From the NCBI GenBank assembly GCA_965202745.1, contig CBDBCB010000020.1:1-64000 (forward strand): DNA of 64,000 bases. The letters are read 5' to 3'. The position numbers were made by a program, and so were the translations under genes. Within the stretch, counting starts at the first letter, position 1. Each line of letters starts with the position of its first letter. Below are positions 9,151 through 17,439 of the stretch, piece after piece. This stretch comes from JACKII01 sp965202745. Lineage in GTDB: Bacteria; Pseudomonadota; Alphaproteobacteria; Bin95. The notes under the pieces were generated by a model. It saw only the letters and a program-made list of their open reading frames with translations, made no database searches and had not been told where the DNA came from.

Positions 9151-9271
9151 CTAGCGGTCTGATCGAAACGCTTGCATCCGCAAGCGCTTCATGCGTCAGC
9201 CCACGACATTAATAAATTAGTGGTTCGTTCTAGCAAACGAATGGAGACCATCCGTTTCCGTCGAACCACTA
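9151..9271 (+). repeat. Dispersed palindromic element, copy 1 (ctagcggtctgatcga family)
   Basis: A 54-bp block, 9151-9204, starts ctagcggtctgatcga and contains the hairpin gcttgcatccgcaagc. It matches the reverse complement of 45695-45748 at 47 of 54 positions. A second hairpin follows, with perfect 10-bp arms 9218-9227 and 9262-9271, whose outer base pairs include the TAG stop of phoD (9269-9271). The inner sequence cagcaaacg/tagcaaacg is also shared with the other copy. It occupies the whole 8955-9268 gap apart from the GDPD 5' flank and probably acts as the phoD terminator. Confidence 0.8.
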
Positions 9272-10825
9272 GGCTTGCGGTTCCAGGTCGATCTTGAACA
9301 GGGAGGTGTTCTCGATGTCGAGCAGGTCGACGGTCATCACGCCGGAGTCCGCAGCGATCTTGATCTTGCCGTAGAATTGCAGGCCATCGGACGGCGCCAG
9401 GTTGGCGGTGCCCGCCGGGTCCTTGGAGAACTTCACTTCCGGACCAAAGGTATTGTCCATCGCGCCCGGACCGAAAGAACCGGCATGGATGGGGCCGGAG
9501 ACGAACTCCCAGAACGGGTTGAAGTCCTGGAACGGCGCCTTGTCGGGGTTGTAGTAGTGGGCGGCGGTGTAGTAGACGTCGGCGGTCAGCCAGACGGTAT
9601 TCTGAATGTTGGCCGCCTTCATGAACGACAGCAGTTCGGCAATGTCGAACTCACGCCCCAGCACCGGGCCGTCGCCATTGGCACCGTTCTCGAAGTCGGT
9701 CTTGCCGTCGCGGACCAGAATGCCGATCGGCATGTCCGACGCCATGACTTTCCAGGTGGCATTGCTGTTCACCAGTTCGCGCTTGAGCCAGTTCAACTGC
9801 TCGCGGCCCAGGAAGTCGGTGGCGGCGCTGCGCTTGTCCTGGCGATTAGCGGAGTTGTCTCCGAGGTAGGACCGCAGGTTGAGCACGAACACGTCCAGCA
9901 GCGGACCGTAGGAGACTTTGCGGTAGATGCGGCCTGGCTCGGCCCCGGTCTGGGCGGTGGGCATGTACTCGCGGAAGGCCTGGTTGGCGCGGGCGGCGAG
10001 CAGGGCCACCGACTTCTCGCTGTAGCGGTCGTCGGCCAGGATCTCGTTCGGGTACCAGTTATTGACGGTCTCATGGTCATCCCACTGGGCAATCATCGGC
10101 ACATGAGCCATCATCGCGCGGTAGTGGGCGTCCATCAGGTTGTATTGGTAGTTGCCGCGGAACTCCTGCAGCGTCTCTGCCACCTTGGCTTTTTCCTCGG
10201 TCATGACGTTCTTCCAGATGGTGCCATCCTTCAGGGTCACTTTGGCATTCAGCGGGCCGTCGGCGTAGATGCAGTCGCCGGAGTTGATGAAGAAGTCAGG
10301 GTTCTGGTCAAGCATGGCCTTGTAACCGCGCATGCCACCCCAGGCCTCGTTAATGCCCCAGCCCTGGCCGCAGGTGTCGCCCGACCAGACGAAGTTCACG
10401 TCGCGCCTGGTCACCGGCGCGGTGCGGATGCGCCCAGCCACCGGCTCGCTGACGGCCTTGTCGCTATCGAGGCTGACGAAGCTGATGCGGTAGAACACAT
10501 CCTGGCCGCCCTCCAGACCGGTGACGACGGTCTTGGCGGTGAGGTCGCTATTTTCCAGCACATGGGGTCCGCGGATCATGCGGGCGTTCTTGAAGTCCTC
10601 GGTCGCGGCAACTTCAATCATCATACGGGAGGCCCAGTCGGCGCGGCTCCAGACCACGGCAGAGTTGGCGGTGATGTCGCCGGACTGAATGCCGTGGGTG
10701 ATGACCGGGCGGCCGCCCCGGGCGGGTGCCGGGAGGGCAAGTCCGCTGGTGGCAGCAAGGGTCAGGCCAGCACCGGTGCTGGCCAGGAACTGACGGCGGG
10801 TCGAAATGAAACGGGGCATGGGCAT
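9269..10825 (-). CDS. phoD: PhoD-type alkaline phosphatase
   Basis: 518-residue alkaline phosphatase D, a phosphodi/monoesterase that releases phosphate outside the cytoplasm. A twin-arginine signal is visible at the N-terminus (STRRQFLASTGAGLTLAA), as normal for PhoD. The fibronectin-like N-domain (THGIQSGDITANSAVVWSRAD) precedes the metallophosphatase core: WSGDTCGQGWG, FFINSGDCIYADG, AQWDDHETVNNW. ATG 10825 or 10819 could start it. The stop codon lies inside a palindromic repeat hairpin. Expected to be induced by phosphate starvation, though no Pho box was identified. Confidence 0.92.
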   Translation of the reverse strand: MPMPRFISTRRQFLASTGAGLTLAATSGLALPAPARGGRPVITHGIQSGDITANSAVVWSRADWASRMMIEVAATEDFKNARMIRGPHVLENSDLTAKTVVTGLEGGQDVFYRISFVSLDSDKAVSEPVAGRIRTAPVTRRDVNFVWSGDTCGQGWGINEAWGGMRGYKAMLDQNPDFFINSGDCIYADGPLNAKVTLKDGTIWKNVMTEEKAKVAETLQEFRGNYQYNLMDAHYRAMMAHVPMIAQWDDHETVNNWYPNEILADDRYSEKSVALLAARANQAFREYMPTAQTGAEPGRIYRKVSYGPLLDVFVLNLRSYLGDNSANRQDKRSAATDFLGREQLNWLKRELVNSNATWKVMASDMPIGILVRDGKTDFENGANGDGPVLGREFDIAELLSFMKAANIQNTVWLTADVYYTAAHYYNPDKAPFQDFNPFWEFVSGPIHAGSFGPGAMDNTFGPEVKFSKDPAGTANLAPSDGLQFYGKIKIAADSGVMTVDLLDIENTSLFKIDLEPQA

Positions 10826-10968
10826 AGATCCGTATCGCTTGCGGAAAGGTTGCCCGAGTTCTCTACGGAACCGCCGCTACGATTCCGTGGCACTTCGTTG
10901 ACGGTTTGATGACCCGCCGCCAGAGTCTTTTCGGGAGGCCACTACGCTCGGAATTGCGCTCGTCCCGC

Positions 10969-12165
10969 CTAGCCTACCGGCACGAATTTCGGCGGATGCT
11001 CGGCGATAACGTCTTCGTTCAGTTGCGCCCCCCAGCCAGGCGTTCGGTTTCAGCACCTCCCCATTCACGATTTCCGGCTTCCAGGTGATGATGTTGTCCT
11101 TCCAGGGGATGTCGTCGATGTCGATCTCCATCACCCGGAAGTTCGGGATGGCCGTGCAGAAGTGCGCCGCCATCAGGGTCGAGAGGTTGCCGTAGAAGTT
11201 GTGCGGCGCGCAGTTGACCTCATAATCCTCCGCCATGGCCGCGATCTTCGCGCCCAGCCAGGTGCCGTTCCAGGGCAGGTCGATGATGGCGACATCCATG
11301 CTCGCCTGCTTGAAGAAGGGGCGGAATTCGCGCAGGCCGAACAGGGATTCGCACGACGCGATGGGGGTCGCCACCCGCTCCCGAATAGCCGCCAGCGCCT
11401 TAGGGTCGTAGAGGTCAATCTCGATCCATATCAGGCCCGGATCGTCCAGGCCCATGCAGACCTGACAGTAGCCCTCCGGCTTGAAGTTCAAGTTCAGGTC
11501 GATGCGGATACCCATGTCCGGCCCCGCCCCCTCCGACAGCGCCGCCAGTTCCTCGCGCATGGCGTCGATCATCGCCGGCGTGGTGTTCAGGCTCGGCCAG
11601 CCGGGGGAGCGGCCGAAGCCCAGCATGTGCAATTGCGGCCCGCCTTCCCGCCCGAACAGGAAGATATTGGTCTTCAGGCCCCGGAACCCAGCATCACGCA
11701 CCCGCTGGCCAAGGTGGACCAGATCGTCCAGCCGCTGGATCGGCTCCTGGCCGATCTGGGCGGCCATGTCGGGGTTCAGCAGGTAGGTGCCGCAATGGCT
11801 CCAATAGACACCGGGATGGTTTCGCGGATTGCACCGCCGAGCAGATCATAGACCGGCACACCCAGCGCCTAGCCCTTGATGTCGAGCAGCGCATTCTCAA
11901 TAGCGGCGATGGCCTGTTGGTTGACGCCGCCGGGCGCCTGGCGGGTCATGGCGTAGAGCATTTGGTGGATCAGTTCATGCCCCATCGGGTCCATGTCCTT
12001 GATCCGCTCCACCAGCCGCTGGATCACGACCGAGAGGCCGGGCGAGCCATAGCACTCATTATACTCGGCAATACCGCTGATGCCCTCGTCGGTTTACAGC
12101 TTGAGGAACGAAAAATCCCGCCAACCGGCATTGCAATGCTTAATCTCGCAGCCTGTGATGCGCAT
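10969..12165 (-). pseudogene. Enolase-superfamily (mandelate racemase/MLE) gene, four lesions
   Basis: Starting at ATG 12165 (MRITGCEIKHCNAGWRDF) the frame meets TAA near 12092 (LKL-TDEGISGIAEY), TAG near 11871 (LLDIKG-ALGVPVYDLLGG, where Lys is usual), a frameshift near 11808 (before YWSHCGTYLLNPDMAAQ), and an extra G in a G run near 11025. Correcting that G gives LGAQLNEDVIAEHPPKFVPVG and TAG at 10969. The barrel motifs (IEIDLYDPKALAAIRE, ASCESLFGLREF) survive. The many independent lesions make this an established pseudogene of a mandelate racemase/muconate lactonizing-type dehydratase. Confidence 0.85.
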
Positions 12166-12403
12166 GGGCACCAAACTCCCTAAGTCTCATTGAGCAAAGC
12201 TTAGCCCTTCCGTTGCGCGCCGCACAGAGGCGAGGCGCGGAAATTTGGCGGAAAGCGGCCATGCCGCGGCGATTTCCCTAGTGGTTTCGCGCTCCGTCTT
12301 AACTATTCTTTGGGCATCGCCCGGCGATATAGGGACTCCATTTGCTGAGCAGGGAGCCGATTGCGCCATGATGCACGCCGTGTGGATTAAGGAGAGATTT
12401 CAG

Positions 12404-13219
12404 ATGCAAGAATGGGTAACACCCGCGGTGCTGGAGCAAGTCGCGCAAATTTGCCGTGACGCCGGTGCGATCATCATGCCGTATTTCGAGGCCGATGGCA
12501 TGGCCTTCGACAACAAAGACGACGCCCGTAAGAGCCAGGTGACGGAAGCCGACACCGCGGCGGAAGCGATGATCCTGCCGCTGCTGCGCGCCATCGCGCC
12601 TCACGTGCCAATTGTGGCCGAGGAAGAAATGTCGACCGGCCACGTGCCGGACATCAGCGGCGGCGAGTTCTGGCTGGTCGACCCGCTGGACGGCACCAAG
12701 GAATTCATCAAGAAAATCCCGGAATTCACCGTGAACATCGGCCTGATCCGCGACGGCAAGCCGGTGCTGGGTGTGGTCTACTCGCCTGCCAGCAATCACC
12801 TTTATGCAGGCTCGACCCTGATCGACACCGCCTATTGGGTGAAGGGCGATGCCGCGCCGGAACCGCTCAACGTGCGTAAGATCGACCCGAAGGGCATCAC
12901 CATCTGCCTGTCGCGCACCTATGGCCAGAGCGTCGACCTCACCCGCTTCCTGGAGCGCTTCCATGTGGAGAAGCAGGTGGACGCGGGCAGCTCCATCAAG
13001 TTCTGCCTGATCGCCCGCGGGGAGGCAGACGTCTACCCGCGCTATGGCCGCTCCATGGAATGGGACACCGCCGCCGCCCACGCGGTGCTGAACGCCGCCG
13101 GCGGCCGGGTGTGCGAGATCAATGATGGGCCGGACCTGGCTTACGGCAAGACCCAGTTCCGCAACCCCTATTTCGTCGCCTGGGGCGGAGAAGAGGTGAG
13201 TGCTGCCTCGGCTGCTTAA
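12404..13219 (+). CDS. cysQ: 3'(2'),5'-bisphosphate nucleotidase
   Basis: 271-residue inositol monophosphatase-superfamily enzyme that removes PAP, the by-product of sulfate activation. The metal-binding motif WLVDPLDGTKEFIKK (around residues 88-102) is the CysQ form, followed by FTVNIGLI; VAEEE supplies another ligand, and WDTAAAHAVLNAAGG is the C-terminal motif. The ATG at 12404 follows AAGGAGAGATTTCAG. It overlaps the next gene by 20 bp, so the two are probably co-transcribed. Confidence 0.9.
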   Translation: MQEWVTPAVLEQVAQICRDAGAIIMPYFEADGMAFDNKDDARKSQVTEADTAAEAMILPLLRAIAPHVPIVAEEEMSTGHVPDISGGEFWLVDPLDGTKEFIKKIPEFTVNIGLIRDGKPVLGVVYSPASNHLYAGSTLIDTAYWVKGDAAPEPLNVRKIDPKGITICLSRTYGQSVDLTRFLERFHVEKQVDAGSSIKFCLIARGEADVYPRYGRSMEWDTAAAHAVLNAAGGRVCEINDGPDLAYGKTQFRNPYFVAWGGEEVSAASAA

Positions 13220-14156
13220 AGCGGATGATGCGGGCATTGCGGCAGCCGCGGCGTGTTTGCGCGGCGGTGGGCTTGCGGCTTTCCCGACCGAGACAGTGTA
13301 TGGCCTGGGGGCGGATGCCACCCAGGATCATGCCGTTGCGCGCATCTATGAGGCCAAGAGCCGCCCAAGCTTCAACCCGCTGATCGTGCACGGACCGGAC
13401 GTTGCCGCGCTTAAACCGCTGGTGCAATGGAATGATCGGGCAGAGGCGGTGGCAGACCGCTTCTGGCCCGGCCCATTAACGATGGTGCTGCGCCGCGCTG
13501 CCGGTTGTCCAGGCTCCCTGCTGGCGAGCGCCGGGCTGGAAACGCTGGCCATCCGCGTACCCGCCCATCCGGTGGCCACGGCCCTGCTGCAAGCCGCGGG
13601 CGTGCCCGTCGCGGGGCCGAGCGCCAACCGCTCCAACGCCATCAGCCCGACTGAGGCGGCTCATGTGGCGGCCTCTCTGGGTAAACGCGTTGACGTGATC
13701 CTGGATAGCGGCCCGTGCGGCGTCGGCCTTGAATCGACAGTGGTGGACCTCTCCGGCGAAGTTCCCTTGCTGCTGCGCGAAGGCGGCCTGCCACGTGAAG
13801 ACCTACTGGCCCTGCTGCCGGACCTGCAAAGCCCGGGCGCAAGGCGCGAAATCCGTAGCCCCGGCATGCTGGCCAAGCACTACGCGCCGGACTGCCCGAT
13901 GCGCCTGAACGTTGCTCAACCCCTGCCGGATGAGGCGCTACTGGCCTTCGGGCCGGACGTGCCCGCTGCGCCATCGGCTTCCCTGGTGCTGAACTTGAGC
14001 CGTGTCGGCGATCTGACCGAAGCGGCAGCGAACCTGTTCCGCCACCTGCACGCGCTGAACGCGGCCAAACCCAAGGCCATCGCTGTCATGCCCGTGCCGG
14101 AAACCGGCCTAGGCCGTGCCATCAACGACCGGCTGAGGCGCGCGGCGGCAGTTTAA
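13200..14156 (+). CDS. tsaC: L-threonylcarbamoyladenylate synthase (Sua5/TsaC)
   Basis: 318 residues, GTG start at 13200 inside the cysQ 3' end. It makes L-threonylcarbamoyl-AMP, the first step of t6A37 modification of tRNA. The YrdC core shows FPTETVYGLGADA, KSRPSFNPLIVH, FWPGPLTMVL and PSANRSNAISPT. A C-terminal Sua5 domain follows a linker (SPGMLAKHYAPDCPMRL), so this is the long Sua5 form rather than short TsaC. Essential in most bacteria and intact here, in contrast to the surrounding decay. Confidence 0.92.
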   Translation: MLPRLLKADDAGIAAAAACLRGGGLAAFPTETVYGLGADATQDHAVARIYEAKSRPSFNPLIVHGPDVAALKPLVQWNDRAEAVADRFWPGPLTMVLRRAAGCPGSLLASAGLETLAIRVPAHPVATALLQAAGVPVAGPSANRSNAISPTEAAHVAASLGKRVDVILDSGPCGVGLESTVVDLSGEVPLLLREGGLPREDLLALLPDLQSPGARREIRSPGMLAKHYAPDCPMRLNVAQPLPDEALLAFGPDVPAAPSASLVLNLSRVGDLTEAAANLFRHLHALNAAKPKAIAVMPVPETGLGRAINDRLRRAAAV

Positions 14157-14220
14157 CTTGGCCAAAACGATGGGCGGTGGCACCATTGCCAAAACGCCCT
14201 CAAGCCAAGAGCCAAACCCC

Positions 14221-15312
14221 ATGAAAATCGCCAAAGCCGAAGCCATCTGGGTCGCTACCCCCTTCACCAATGCCGGCCCGCCGTCCGGGTTCGGCGGCAC
14301 AACCTGGAACAAGGTATCGACCCTGCTGATCCGGGTAGAGACCGACGAGGGGCTGGTCGGCTGGGGCGAGGCGTTCGGCCATAACGCCATCCCGGCGACC
14401 AAGGCCGCTTTCGAAAACCAGATCGCACCGCTCTGCATTGGGCGCGACGCGACGCAGATCACCGCACTGCTCACCGACCTGCAAAAGGTCTGCCACACCT
14501 TCGGCCGCTATGGGCAAAGCATGTTCGCGCTCTCCGGCCTGGATACCGCGCTCTGGGATCTGGCGGCGCGGGCGGCGGGCGTGCCGCTGCACCGATTGCT
14601 CGGCGGGGCGACACGGACGGAGATTCCGGCCTATGCCTCCTTCCTGCGCTACGGCGACCCCGATGTGGTGGCCGACGTCACCGCCCAGGCCATCTGCGAG
14701 GGCTACAAGTGGATCAAGCTGCACGAACGCACGCCGGAAGCCGTCGCCGCCTCCCGCGAGGCTGGTGGCGAGGAGTTCGGCCTGATGGTCGACACCAACT
14801 GTCCCTGGACCCTCCAGGAAGCAGAGGAAATCGCCTGGGCTATGAGCCCGAGTGATGTCTATTGGCTGGAAGAACCGATCTGGCCGCCGGAGAACTTCGA
14901 CGGGCTCGCCGCGTTGCGCGCCGAATCGCCCATGAAAATCGCAGCAGGCGAGAACGCCTCTACCATTTGGGAGTTCACCCAGATGCTCAACGCTGGCGCT
15001 GTGGACTTCGCCCAGCCGAGCGTGGCCAAGGTTGGCGGCGTCACTGAAATGATGAAGATCCTGCAACTCTGCCGGACGCGGAACGTCGGCTTCGCGCCGC
15101 ACTCACCATACTATGGGCCGAGCTTCCTCGCGACCTTGCAGATCGTGGCCCAGACTGACCAGCCGGTGGAATTCCTCTACGGCAACCTGGAAGCGCCGCT
15201 GTTCGATGGTGTCTTCCCGCCGAAAGACGGCATGTACACCCTGCCGGAGGGGCCGGGCATCGGCATGGAGCCCAATCCGGACGTGATCAAGGACTACCGG
15301 GTAGAGGGATAA
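14221..15312 (+). CDS. Mandelate racemase/muconate lactonizing enzyme family protein
   Basis: 363-residue enolase-superfamily dehydratase or racemase. ATG 14221 (MKIAKAEAIWVATPF) is preferred to the upstream frame opening, since it matches the family N-terminus. Barrel motifs include GYKWIKLHER (Lys region), LMVDTNCPWT (first metal Asp), WLEEPIWPPE (Glu) and KIAAGENAST (third ligand), plus PHSPYYGPSF near the C-terminus. Intact, unlike the related relic at 10969-12165. Likely an acid sugar dehydratase; exact substrate unknown. Confidence 0.85.
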   Translation: MKIAKAEAIWVATPFTNAGPPSGFGGTTWNKVSTLLIRVETDEGLVGWGEAFGHNAIPATKAAFENQIAPLCIGRDATQITALLTDLQKVCHTFGRYGQSMFALSGLDTALWDLAARAAGVPLHRLLGGATRTEIPAYASFLRYGDPDVVADVTAQAICEGYKWIKLHERTPEAVAASREAGGEEFGLMVDTNCPWTLQEAEEIAWAMSPSDVYWLEEPIWPPENFDGLAALRAESPMKIAAGENASTIWEFTQMLNAGAVDFAQPSVAKVGGVTEMMKILQLCRTRNVGFAPHSPYYGPSFLATLQIVAQTDQPVEFLYGNLEAPLFDGVFPPKDGMYTLPEGPGIGMEPNPDVIKDYRVEG

Positions 15313-15317
15313 CGCCC

Positions 15318-15431
15318 CCTGCCTCTGGCGTTATTGCGAGACCGCGGGACGCGGCCGAAGCAACCCTTCGAAGCATGACGCAATAACAGCCGCTGCTGGG
15401 TTGCTACGGCGCGTTCGGCTTCTCGGAATGA
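15318..15431. repeat. Imperfect palindromic repeat (gcgttattgcgag type)
   Basis: The gap between two convergent genes starts cctctggcgttattgcgag and ends ctcggaatgacgccaggagg, which pair as an imperfect outer stem. A related end sequence (cgtcattgcgag) occurs at about 5971-5982 at the start of the SMP-30-like gene. Convergent placement suggests a role as bidirectional terminator. Confidence 0.55.
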
Positions 15432-15445
15432 CGCCAGGAGGGTTT

Positions 15446-16315
15446 TCAGGCCGCTTCCCGCCTGCTCGCTTCCCAGCCGATCATGGCCATTTTGCGGGGC
15501 AGGCCCCACTCGTAGTTGCGCAGGTAGCCGCTGGTCAGGATTGCCCGGTGGCAAGGGATCAGATAGCTAATGGGGTTCCGCCCGATAGCTGCGCCCACGG
15601 CCCGCGCGGCTTTGGGCTGGCCAATGGCCTTCGCCACCCATTGGTAGGGCACGAGATTGCCGTCCGGAATGCGCAGCAGCGCCTCCCACACCCGGATCTG
15701 GAAGTTGGTGCCGGAAAGGTGCAGCGGGATACGCTGGCCTTCGCTGCCGAAGATTGCGGCGGCCAGCGCACTCGTCGCCCGCGCATCCTCAACCACCTGC
15801 GCCGCCGGCCAGCGGGCGGCCATGTTCATCAGCACCTCGGCCTTGTTATCCGTTGCAAAGGCCAGGCCGCAAAGCCCGCGCTCCGTCTGCATCACCAGCG
15901 CCTCACCGAAGGGCGAAGGGTGCCAGCCCCATATGATGGAGAGCCCCTCGCCCCGCTTTTTGTAATCGCCAGGCGTGATGGCCTCATGCGTCACGAACAG
16001 ATCGTGCAGCCGTCCGGGCCCGGAAAGCCCCGCTTCCAACGCAGCATCCAGCACACTGTCGCTTTCTGCCAGCCGCTGCTTGGCATAGTCGAGCGTCAGG
16101 TAGCTGAGAAACCGCTTCGGCGAGATCCCGACCCACTGGGTGAAGGTCTTCTGCAAGTGTGCCGGGGCATAGCCGATATGGTCCGCCAAATCCTCCAGGC
16201 TCGGCTGCTCCGGCCGCATGTCGGCAAGCCAGGTCATTGCAGCCTCAATCAACGCGTATTGGGGAGAAGCCGTTTCGCTGGCATTGGCGGTCGCGAGGGA
16301 GAGAAGGGCGTTCAT
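15446..16315 (-). CDS. AraC-type regulator fused to O6-methylguanine-DNA methyltransferase
   Basis: 289 residues. Residues ~15-110 form an AraC helix-turn-helix domain (LEDLADHIGYAPAHLQKTFT, SPKRFLSYLTLDYAKQRL). Residues ~125-285 form the alkyltransferase with the acceptor Cys255 in IPCHRAILTSGYLRNYEWG. The Ada N-terminal phosphotriester-sensing zinc domain is missing, so it resembles Ada only from its middle. It repairs O6-alkylguanine by suicidal transfer and may also act on transcription. ATG 16315; intact. Confidence 0.88.
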   Translation of the reverse strand: MNALLSLATANASETASPQYALIEAAMTWLADMRPEQPSLEDLADHIGYAPAHLQKTFTQWVGISPKRFLSYLTLDYAKQRLAESDSVLDAALEAGLSGPGRLHDLFVTHEAITPGDYKKRGEGLSIIWGWHPSPFGEALVMQTERGLCGLAFATDNKAEVLMNMAARWPAAQVVEDARATSALAAAIFGSEGQRIPLHLSGTNFQIRVWEALLRIPDGNLVPYQWVAKAIGQPKAARAVGAAIGRNPISYLIPCHRAILTSGYLRNYEWGLPRKMAMIGWEASRREAA

Positions 16316-16459
16316 GGCAAGCGCTCCGAGGCTGCTGTTCCGATGAGGCTAACATGGGCGATACAGAGCAGGGCAACCACCCGGATTATGCGGTGCGGGT
16401 CTACGCCGACAATTCTTCTCTACTCACGATGAGAAGGGGGTGGGGGTCTAAGAGAAAGG

Positions 16460-16849
16460 CTACTTCCCGCCGTCCAAAACCCCCAGTTCGGTCAGCACTT
16501 GTTGGGCGATCTGGGTGGCGTCGCGGGCCGCCGGAAAACCGGCATAGACGGCGGTGTGCAGGATCGTCTCGCGGATTTCCTCGGCGCTAGCGCCATTGTT
16601 GACGGCTGCCAGCAGATGCACCCGCAACTCCCCTGCCCGGCCGAGCGAGGTCAGGCTGGCAATGGTCAGCAGTGAGCGGGTTTTCAGGTCCAGGCCCGGA
16701 CGCGCCTAGACCAGGCCATAGCCCGCTTCTTCCGCCAGCCGGTTGTAGGCGCTGGTGAAATCCGTCTCCCGCCCATCGCGGGTGGCGACGTAGTCCTCGC
16801 CAAATATCTGGACGAGCAGTTGGCGGCCTTTATCGGCTGCGTCGGACAT
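16460..16849 (-). pseudogene. Carboxymuconolactone decarboxylase, Trp codon to TAG
   Basis: Continuous 129-codon frame from ATG 16849 (MSDAADKGRQLLVQIFGEDY) to TAG at 16460-16462, broken only by TAG at 16706-16708, codon 48. Context is AGYGLV-ARPGLDLKTRSLLTIA; the family has Trp at this place (VWxRPGL), so TGG became TAG. The C-terminal part has the usual LRVHLLAAVNNGASAEEIRETI. The family includes 4-carboxymuconolactone decarboxylase of the protocatechuate pathway. A single substitution, not in a homopolymer. Confidence 0.8.
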
Positions 16850-16886
16850 GGTTGACTCTTTCTGAAATTGGCCGCTACTGCCGCAT

Positions 16887-16984
16887 GTCATCCTTCGACA
16901 GGCTCAGGATGAGGGCTTTAGGGTCCATCGGCGGCGATCAATGTTCGTGAAAACCTCTTCACCCTGAGCCTGTCGAAGGGTGAA
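16887..16984. repeat. Palindromic repeat ccttcgacaggctcagg / ccctgagcctgtcgaagg
   Basis: Two 21-bp arms (starting at about 16891 and ending at 16980) pair with one mismatch around a ~50-nt loop. A related pair lies at 36801-36868. This caggctcag-type repeat family is widespread in alphaproteobacterial intergenic regions. It fills the gap between the Rieske gene and the decarboxylase relic. Confidence 0.7.
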
Positions 16985-16998
16985 AGCAGCATCCACCT

Positions 16999-17439
16999 CT
17001 AAATCTCAATCACCACATAATCGTTCTCGACCGACACGTTGAACACCTCGGCTTTATAGGGGCCGTCTTTGACCGCCGCACCGCTGGCGACTTCCACCGG
17101 ATAGGAGCGCACACGGATGGACGAAGGGTCCACCTTGCTCTGGCCGGTCTTCAGGTCGAACTCCCAGCCATGCCAGGGGCAGCGCACGATCTGTTGCGGG
17201 CGGGAATAGCGGTAGTGGCCGGGCTCGGCTGACTCGATCAGTCCGATCAGGCGGCCTTTGCACAGACTGCCGCCCTGGTGCGGGCACTTGTCCAGAACGG
17301 CAAAGAACTCGCCCTCAATGTTGAACAGAGCGATCTCGCGCCGTCCGACGGTAACCAACTTGCGCCCGCCCGGCGGCATCTCCGCCAGGGTTGCGACGAC
17401 GTGCTTTTCCCGCACACGGCGGGCGGCCGGGGTAGCCAT
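16999..17439 (-). CDS. Rieske (2Fe-2S) protein
   Basis: 146-residue stand-alone Rieske protein. The start at ATG 17439 (MATPAARRVREKHVV) is chosen over the long upstream open frame, which is antisense-like and overlaps the amidohydrolase; AGGAGCC precedes it. Cluster ligands are CPHQGG and CPWHGWEFDL (Cys-x-His and Cys-x2-His). An insert between them (RLIGLIESAEPGHYRYSRP) lengthens the loop. It probably serves as ferredoxin or oxygenase subunit for the degradative genes around it (inference). Confidence 0.85.
   Translation of the reverse strand: MATPAARRVREKHVVATLAEMPPGGRKLVTVGRREIALFNIEGEFFAVLDKCPHQGGSLCKGRLIGLIESAEPGHYRYSRPQQIVRCPWHGWEFDLKTGQSKVDPSSIRVRSYPVEVASGAAVKDGPYKAEVFNVSVENDYVVIEI

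Noticed and set aside
9275..10909. 544-codon plus-strand ORF over phoD
   Set aside because: The minus strand encodes a complete Tat-exported PhoD with catalytic motifs; the plus frame has no domain.
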